Assembly: GCA_942159475.1 (NCBI GenBank)
Contig: OW804095.1
Location: forward strand, 151,952,808 to 152,016,807
Reading direction: 5' to 3'
DNA length: 64,000 bases
Source of the DNA: Sthenelais limicola
Lineage: Eukaryota; Annelida; Polychaeta; Phyllodocida; Sigalionidae
A program made the position numbers and the translations under genes. The number at the start of each line of letters is the position of its first letter. Within the stretch, counting starts at the first letter, position 1. Positions 57,762 through 64,000 of this stretch are shown in pieces. The notes under the pieces were generated by a model. That model worked only from the letters and a program-made list of their open reading frames with translations, made no database searches and was not told the DNA's origin.

Positions 57762-58334
57762 TGTAAAGAAGTCTAAGGGTTTTTAGCCCATAGGTTCAGT
57801 AAGATGAAGAAGTGAGACAAGAAGTCTGAGGTTGTAGTTCGTCTGGATTCGGCCTAGGCGGTGGTGACTCAGCGAGTACCTAGGTCCGACTCTTTCACTT
57901 TATTTTATACTCCAAAATCATGAATTATTCATATAATCAAACCCAGGAAATATTCCACTGGCTCTTCCCCTTCCCTCTAATTGGTTGAGGGAGAGAGGAT
58001 CTTCCTTGCCCACACGCCGACCTCTGCTCCCCATGCAGAGACCATAAATGGAGTGCATGCAAGTTGGATCCCTCTCCTCAGCCTTCCCCCTCCCACCCCT
58101 TACTCATAGATCCCAAGGCTCGTGCCGGCCCCCCTCCCTCTTAGCCCTTCCCCCCCTCTTGATAAACCCCGAGCAGTGGATACAGTAATTAGGTCGGGCT
58201 GGGGGAGGCGGGGTGAGCCCTGAGTGGCTCATCTCCCCCTCCCTCCTGGCCAGGCCATGTGTGGCGTGCATGCCCCGACCATGATCAGGGCTAAATAGGT
58301 CGGATCTTGGGCCTAAAGATTTCAGTTCTTTACA
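57762..58334 (-). repeat. 5' LTR of the retroelement
   Basis: 573-bp terminal repeat, upstream end at 58334 in the sense direction. It differs from the 3' LTR at two sites (T versus C near 57833 and near 58076 on the plus strand). Plus positions from 57876 rightward are part of a tandem duplication that makes a second, truncated LTR at 59087-59545. Confidence 0.93.
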
Positions 58335-58870
58335 GTTGATCCAGAAATATTGATAAATATTTCCCAAACAAATAGAGAGAATGGAACGGGCCGTCAGTAA
58401 TAACAGATTTATTGGACGAGATTCGTCCATGTAAGCATGATGCCATAGGCAGAGTGCTTACATGGACAAATCAAGTCCAATAAATTTGTTATTACGACGG
58501 CGAGTTCCATGTTATATTTATTATATGTGCATAAATCTTGATCATATATCATCTGATATCACTGAAAGAGTATGAAACAAGTATCAGAGATAGTCCAAGC
58601 ACCCCCGACTGTGTCTATGCTTGTGGATTTGTTGACATGTTACAACTACATTTTTATGGTATGTGTACCATAAACATATTTTTATTGCACCCCACTTATT
58701 GCACCTCTCAAGAGGCATGCGCATATAATAAAGATAAATATTTCTCAAACATAACTAGATATACAATGCATTAGATACCTCGTTGGAGTCCGCCTGATCT
58801 CATCTTTTCAAACATGATGGTATTTCGAAATCGAAACTTTGCAACCCAAGAAAACTCATCACATATAAAT
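58335..58870 (+). mobile_element. Family D MITE fragment right of the retroelement
   Basis: Continues the copy broken by the retroelement, itself interrupted by the 58381-58510 foldback and nearby DNA, and resuming with CGCCTGATCTCATCTTTTC and GGTATTTCGAAATCGAAACT. It is repeated at 59546-60081 by the tandem duplication. Confidence 0.65.
58381..58510. mobile_element. Foldback element in family D, copy 1
   Basis: 130 bp with about 56-bp inverted arms: ATGGAACGGGCCGTCAGTAA against TTACGACGGCGAGTTCCAT, meeting at TGTAAGCA/TGCTTACA around a short loop. It interrupts the family D copy that also received the retroelement. Confidence 0.8.
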
Positions 58871-59086
58871 CTGTCAATAGAATAAGTTCCCTTTTAATCA
58901 CAGCATCAGGATTGTATTTTTTAAAACATATTTTATTTCGATAAACAATTCCACACAAGTGATACGTTTCATGTCATCGAAGAGCGATATGCAGTAACAA
59001 AAGGTATTAAAATTTGCCCTAGCAAACAAAACTAATTTTTAAATAACATACTATGTAATATCCTTTCGATGTCATATCTGTACCTA

Positions 59087-59545
59087 GTACCTAGGTCCGA
59101 CTCTTTCACTTTATTTTATACTCCAAAATCATGAATTATTCATATAATCAAACCCAGGAAATATTCCACTGGCTCTTCCCCTTCCCTCTAATTGGTTGAG
59201 GGAGAGAGGATCTTCCTTGCCCACACGCCGACCTCTGCTCCCCATGCAGAGACCATAAATGGAGTGCATGCAAGTTGGATCCCTCTCCTCAGCCTTCCCC
59301 CTCCCACCCCTTACTCATAGATCCCAAGGCTCGTGCCGGCCCCCCTCCCTCTTAGCCCTTCCCCCCCTATTGATAAACCCCGAGCAGTGGATACAGTAAT
59401 TAGGTCGGGCTGGGGGAGGCGGGGTGAGCCCTGAGTGGCTCATCTCCCCCTCTCTCCTGGCCAGGCCATGTGTGGCGTGCATGCCCCGACCATGATCAGG
59501 GCTAAATAGGTCGGATCTTGGGCCTAAAGATTTCAGTTCTTTACA
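59087..59545 (-). repeat. Truncated LTR copy made by the tandem duplication
   Basis: 459 bp of LTR lacking the sense 3' end (114 bp). Shares the 5' LTR-specific C-to-T change near 59287 and has two private changes. It is followed by the same GTTGATCCAG flank as the 5' LTR, so it is a duplicate and not an independent insertion. Confidence 0.9.
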
Positions 59546-59591
59546 GTTGATCCAGAAATATTGATAAATATTTCCCAAACAAATAGAGAGA

Positions 59592-59721
59592 ATGGAACGG
59601 GCCGTCAGTAATAACAGATTTATTGGACGAGATTCGTCCATGTAAGCATGATGCCATAGGCAGAGTGCTTACATGGACAAATCAAGTCCAATAAATTTGT
59701 TATTACGACGGCGAGTTCCAT
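59592..59721. mobile_element. Foldback element, copy 2 (by duplication)
   Basis: Identical in layout to 58381-58510, present because the 1.2-kb block was duplicated. Confidence 0.8.
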
Positions 59722-60291
59722 GTTATATTTATTATATGTGCATAAATCTTGATCATATATCATCTGATATCACTGAAAGAGTATGAAACAAGTATCAGAG
59801 ATAGTCCAAGCACCCCCGACTCTGTCTATGCTTGTGGATTTGTTGACATGTTACAACTACATTTTTATGGTATGTGTACCATAAACATATTTTTATTGCA
59901 CCCCACTTATTGCACCTCTCAAGAGGCATGCGCATATAATAAAGATAAATATTTCTCAAACATAACTAGATATACAATGCATTAGATACCTCGTTGGAGT
60001 CCGCCTGATCTCATCTTTTCAAACATGATGGTATTTCGAAATCGAAACTTTGCAACCCAAGAAAACTCATCACATATAAATCTGTCAATAGAATAAGTTC
60101 CCTTTTAATCACAGCATCAGGATTGTATTTTTTAAAACATATTTTATTTCGATAAACAATTCCACACAAGTGATACGTTTCATGTCATCGAAGAGCGATA
60201 TGCAGTAACAAAAGGTATTAAAATTTGCCCTAGCAAACAAAACTAATTTTTAAATAACATACTATGTAATATCCTTTCGATGTCATATCTG

Positions 60292-60654
60292 ACAGGGATA
60301 ACGTTAAGCCCCTCCAGATCCCACCATCCCACTTTAACCACTAGCCACACATAATTGCAGTGCTTGTGCAGAAGACCACGGGACATTCTGTAACCTTCTC
60401 ACACCGTTTCCTCATCCCTATGTCATATTGATATCTGTCATATCACCAGCCTTTACGACCTACTCCACTAGGTTTATGTGCAGACATTTCCTACAGGGAC
60501 TATTTCCATGGCTGAGAAGGAGAGCGGGGGGTAAAGCTGGCGGGAATGAGCGGGGAGAGGGGGCTGGGAAATTGCTAAATAAAAGCACATTGTTTTGCGT
60601 GCCACACCGGGATCATACCAACTGCACATGTTTGTCACAACTGGGGGAGGGCAA
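60292..60654. other. DNA right of the tandem duplication
   Basis: Purine-rich GAGCGGGGGGTAAAGC patch near 60521. No gene. Confidence 0.4.
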
Positions 60655-61212
60655 GACGTCAGAGAAGTGTACAATCGGCAGCTAGATACACTTTAATGAA
60701 TTCTTATTAAAGAATTAAATGCTGATAAAAATGTTAAATACTACATATACCTGGGTATATTTGGTATTGCCTTGATTAAAACTGCACTCTCAGTTAATAT
60801 CGATCGAAAACTAAAGATTTTCTACTTTTTTGTTTCGCTTCTTTCAAAGCCATCTAAAAGTCACTGGATCAAACTTTTGGATGATTCTGTCTGATTGTGT
60901 TGGCTACAAGGATACATAAAGTTATTCATTTAAATTTCGGAGACCAGCCAAAGTCCTTCCCTTATAATCAGTAAGAGGCGGCCGTTTTCTCTCGGCCGGT
61001 ATAACAGCAGCATAATATCGATAACTTCATTTCTACGAGTCATAATAGGAGCAAATTTGGTCAGATTTCTTTTCGCAATAACGGATGAAAATGCAGCTAT
61101 AAAACAATCTGTTAGCTTCAGATGATCTTATTTTAACTTCATTTCTGTTTTAAATTTGGGTTATTTGAGAGGATTTGTGAAATGGAATTGTACATTTTCT
61201 GGCGACCTGATC
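60655..61212 (+). mobile_element. Family A MITE, copy 18, split by family C
   Basis: Left part from GACGTCAGAGAAGTGTAC to TTGCCTTGATTAAA; right part from ACAATCTGTTAGCTTC to CTGGCGACCTGATC. The 320-bp gap is a family C element. Confidence 0.82.
60777..61101 (+). mobile_element. Family C MITE inside family A copy 18
   Basis: TAAAACTGCACTCTCAGTTA to ACGGATGAAAATGCAGCTATA. Confidence 0.82.
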
Positions 61213-61369
61213 TACATGTTTGTGAGTAGTTGGGGCGGGCTTGAGGATATAGAAGACTCATATTGTTGGTATGGATTGTTTCACTGTGGGACAGGGAACA
61301 TTCTAAAGAACACATAAACAAGTAATATTGTTTTAGAGTAAAACAGTTGGGGGATGGCCGTCACCTTAA

Positions 61370-61566
61370 GGGTGGTCTCCACTGGTTGCGGTAAGTTCTG
61401 CGGTAAGCCTTGCGATGGTGTTGTGATGGTGAAGAGTGGTGAGGTCCTGCCCACATGGCCAGTGAACCATGTAGGCAGGACCTCGTCATTCCTCACCAGC
61501 TACAGAACCAGTACAAACCATCGCAAGGCTTACCGCAGAGCTTACCGTAGCCAGTGGAGACCACCC
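61370..61566. mobile_element. 197-bp piggyBac-type MITE
   Basis: Bounded by TTAA at 61366-61369 and 61567-61570. Inverted arms of about 50 bp: GGGTGGTCTCCACTGG and GCGGTAAGCCTTGCGATGG. A second inner inverted repeat GAGGTCCTGCC / GGCAGGACCTC lies in the middle. Ends GGGTGG differ from the CCCTTT ends of the 14-kb element, so it belongs to another piggyBac-like family. Confidence 0.8.
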
Positions 61567-61698
61567 TTAAAGGAATCCATTCCTAGAAACACAGTAAGGC
61601 CTTATGTACCGTTAAACCATCAATATCAAATATCAACCACTGCATCAGTTTGTTTGTATTGCAATGCAAACAACAGAAAGGTGTTGGAATGTTCTTAT

Positions 61699-62036
61699 TA
61701 ATGTGCTGTGTTTCAGGAAAATGAGTCATAAGTCGCAAAAAAAAGATTTTGAAATACCATTATATCTGAAAAGATGTGAGATCAAGCTGATTCCAATGAT
61801 AGTAAACAGTCTAATAATCTTATGAGTATTTCTAGATTTTAAGTTTGATATTTTGAAATTTGATATTTAGAAGGTCATCCTATGGAGTATATTTAGCTAC
61901 GTCACTGGTGAAACACTTCTTAGATGTCCTTAATGTTTACAATCGCTGGATCTCATCTGTTCAAATAATTATGATGGTATCTCAAAATCCATTTTATGCG
62001 ACTTGTGACTCATTTCTCTGTAACACGTCACATTAT
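61699..62036 (+). mobile_element. Family D MITE, copy near right edge
   Basis: TGTGCTGTGTTTCAGGAAAA to TTCTCTGTAACACGTCACA with an internal deletion of the AATATT part. Confidence 0.8.
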
Positions 62037-62189
62037 GGTAATGTCTTTCAATGTCTTTGTCACTAAATCTGTGTAATAGAGAATGACGTCCCAGTGGCGA
62101 AATGTTTTAGCAGAATAAACAATTTAAAACAAACACTAGATATAGCAAAACAGGATGCCTTTATGTACATCAATACCAAATATCAACCA

Positions 62190-62362
62190 GAGGATCTTTT
62201 TATAGCTCACCAACCCCCATTTTCTCTCAGCTAATTCTACTTCTACTAGTTGCTATAGATTTATAACAGCAACAAACTATTGATAACTTCAGTCCGATAA
62301 GTAAAATATTATTAGATTTATGAAGATTTCTTACGTTCTAAATGCTGAGAATACAGTTTAAT
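62190..62362 (+). mobile_element. Family C MITE, right-end fragment
   Basis: From TATAGCTCACCAACCCCCAT to ATGCTGAGAATACAGTTTAA; the left end is lost. It abuts a family D copy. Confidence 0.7.
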
Positions 62363-62777
62363 ATGTGATGTGTTTCAGGATAATGAGTCATAAGTCGCAA
62401 AAAATAGATGTTGAGATATCTTCATATTTTAAAAGATGAGATCAAGCCGATTCCAATGAGATAGTAAACAGTCTAATAATTTAAAAAGTATTTCTAGATT
62501 TTAAGTTTGATATTTTAACTTTTGAAAAAAAGTTTCCAATATTTCTTGGGGTCAATAAACAGTAAAGTCACTAAATGTAGTCCATATGAGGACATTTAAA
62601 ACGAAAGGATTTATTACATAGATTGTCCTGAAATTTGATAAATCGATTGATATAACTGTAAGTGATAAGCCCTCCAAAAATCAGAACATTCCGATAATGT
62701 GATCTTGTGAAAAAGCACTTTGAAAAATATCAATTTTGCGACTTATGACTCATTTTGCTGAAACACATCACATATAT
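62362..62777 (+). mobile_element. Family D MITE, full copy at right edge
   Basis: TGTGATGTGTTTCAGGATAA to TTTGCTGAAACACATCACA, the best conserved inverted ends in the window. Confidence 0.83.
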
Positions 62778-62959
62778 GATAGATATCTTCAGAAGAAACA
62801 GATCACATTTGTTGATACATAATTTAGGCACAATGTTCAAGCGCACCTGTCACAGGGTAGACAAGAACAATGCGACCAGAGGGGAATGGTTAATACTGGG
62901 TGTGTGTGTTGGGACATGTGTAATTTGCACCTGTTATTGTCTCCAGGATAAAACATATA

Positions 62960-63193
62960 TGGGGCAGATTTTCAGAAAATGTACAATTGGCAGATCAACA
63001 CATTTAGTAAATTCTGCTAAATTAGACCGGAAAATCGTCAACACTAGGTATATCAGAGTATATTTAGTATTGCCTTGATTAAAACAATCTCTTTGGTTAT
63101 GGTGAACTGTATTTTGAAGCTGATTGTTGTCTTAAATTTGGGTTATTTGAGAGGATTGAAGGCCAATTGTACATTTTCTGAAAATCTGACCCA
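62960..63193 (+). mobile_element. Family A MITE, copy 19
   Basis: Full length with TA duplicated. First base changed (TGGGGCAG). Confidence 0.86.
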
Positions 63194-63266
63194 TATCAGG
63201 CAGATGATCGATATAAGTGATGTTAAATCACATTTGGGCTTGGCATCTGCATACACAAAACCGATC

Positions 63267-63616
63267 AATAAGGGAGTTGCATAGCCGCCATTTTGAATCT
63301 TGATTTGCATGGAATTATGGGACTAATTGTACGGTGTACAATACATAAAAACATGCCATGTTCAGCATAGACTATTCACCATGCTCTAATGTCAATACCC
63401 ATGTGTAAAGATGTTTCTATGACACACAATTTCACCTTTCCCATCATGCATTTGGTTTCTATAGATCATTTATATAAGCTCTGATATTGGTAAAAACATT
63501 CTTGGAATTTTCGATAAAAATGTTGCCAAATATTTGTATGTCAAATTTCAACAGAATACATCCCAGATTGCCTTGCAGTAGACATGCGCAGTAAGACATG
63601 CAACAATTCCCCTATT
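63267..63616 (-). mobile_element. Family B MITE, last copy
   Basis: Full length, AATAAGGGAGTTGCATAG to ATGCAACAATTCCCCTATT; the left end has one inserted base. Confidence 0.82.
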
Positions 63617-64000
63617 ATTCCTACAAATGACTCGGCAGAGTGGTACTCGGCCGCAAGTAAAGTGTATCTGATCATATCCTCCCACTGTATGTGGACAACT
63701 GGGGGGGGGGGGGGGGGATGTTGTTTCTGTAATTTGGGATTTTTCCCTTTTAGCTTCAATGACGTATATTATACATGTATTCATTCCATTATATTGAGTT
63801 ATCTTGTTTAATTCTAGTCAGCCACGGTCAGGTAAAGTGTATCGTCTGCTTGCAACATTGTGTCTGGCATTTCATCAAATGTGAACATAGGTTTATTTTT
63901 ATAACTTTCATTATTGTGAGACATATGAGGCATATTTGTTTTACTAAATACCAGCGAAAGGTGATCCCAAAGTGATATGAAATTTGAAATGAATTGTATT

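Larger units (their letters stand above)
34777..58334 (-). mobile_element. Ty3/gypsy-type env-bearing LTR retroelement, interrupted
   Basis: Complete retroelement in the order 5' LTR, gag, pol, env, 3' LTR on the minus strand. Both LTRs begin TGTAAAGAACTG and end CTTCTTTACA in the sense direction, are 573 bp and differ at about 2 positions, so the insertion is recent. GTTG flanks it at 34773-34776 and 58335-58338. The host sequence on the two sides joins to the interior of a family D repeat (ACTACTTTACTAGTGAGT, then ATCCAGAAATATTG), which independently shows that these LTRs are partners. Without the 14,265-bp nested insertion (insert plus one TTAA) the element is 9,293 bp. Gag and pol are open; env is split. 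A CTGGCGAACCACTAAGAGAC stretch next to the 5' LTR is the likely primer-binding site; the tRNA was not identified. Confidence 0.93.
57876..60291. repeat. Recent 1.2-kb tandem duplication
   Basis: 57876-59080 is repeated at 59087-60291 (offset 1,211 bp) with only a handful of differences. The unit includes 459 bp of the 5' LTR, the family D flank and a foldback element. The junction at 59081-59086 has a 6-bp filler (TACCTA) copied from the adjacent GTACCTAG, typical of replication slippage or end-joining repair. It arose after the retroelement inserted. Confidence 0.92.

Overview
This is eukaryotic, metazoan DNA: an intron-rich, AT-rich and very repeat-dense stretch, probably from a marine invertebrate. 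The exact phylum cannot be fixed from the sequence. Only one host gene is recognisable. It is the 3' half of a glycine-receptor-like anion channel (Cys-loop receptor) on the minus strand, with four exons at 31532-31369 (M1 and start of M2), 29242-29176 (M2), 24597-24425 (M3) and 14898-14659 (M4 and stop). All splice junctions have AG/GT borders and the phases agree. The exons for the ligand-binding domain are not seen, so they probably lie to the right of the window.

The right half holds a nested transposon stack. A young Ty3/gypsy-type endogenous retrovirus-like element lies on the minus strand. Its LTRs are at 57762-58334 (5') and 34777-35349 (3'). They are both 573 bp, differ at about 2 positions, and are flanked by the 4-bp duplication GTTG. 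It has gag, pol (in the -1 frame, with an open frame back into the end of gag) and an env resembling the baculovirus F / errantivirus class. Env is split at a TTAA by a 14.26-kb insertion (36504-50764) with piggyBac-like ends. Removing the insert plus one TTAA leaves the env frame open to a stop at 36307, so the insert is younger than an already young retroelement. Its cargo is old: a decayed DIRS-type relic, hAT-like MITEs, a GACT-rich satellite, and a 386-400-bp tandem array carrying ten near-perfect RFX X-box motifs. The right LTR and its flank were later duplicated in tandem (about 1.2 kb).

The rest (1-34.7 kb and 60.3-64 kb) is intronic or intergenic DNA filled with short non-autonomous DNA transposons. 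Family A is about 237 bp with ends GGGTCAGATTTTCAG and TA target duplications, in about 19 copies. Family B is about 350 bp with ends AATAGGGGATTTGCA. Family C has ends TAAAGCTGCACTCTCAG. Family D is about 350-420 bp with ends TGTGATGTGTTTCAGG. There are also several single foldback elements, 3' tails of non-LTR retrotransposons, and minisatellites. Insertions within insertions (B in A, A in B, C in A, LINE tail in D, retroelement in D) give a relative chronology. A cluster of CpG-type promoter motifs at about 17.03-17.42 kb sits inside the last intron of the channel gene. No rRNA, CRISPR or convincing tRNA gene is seen.
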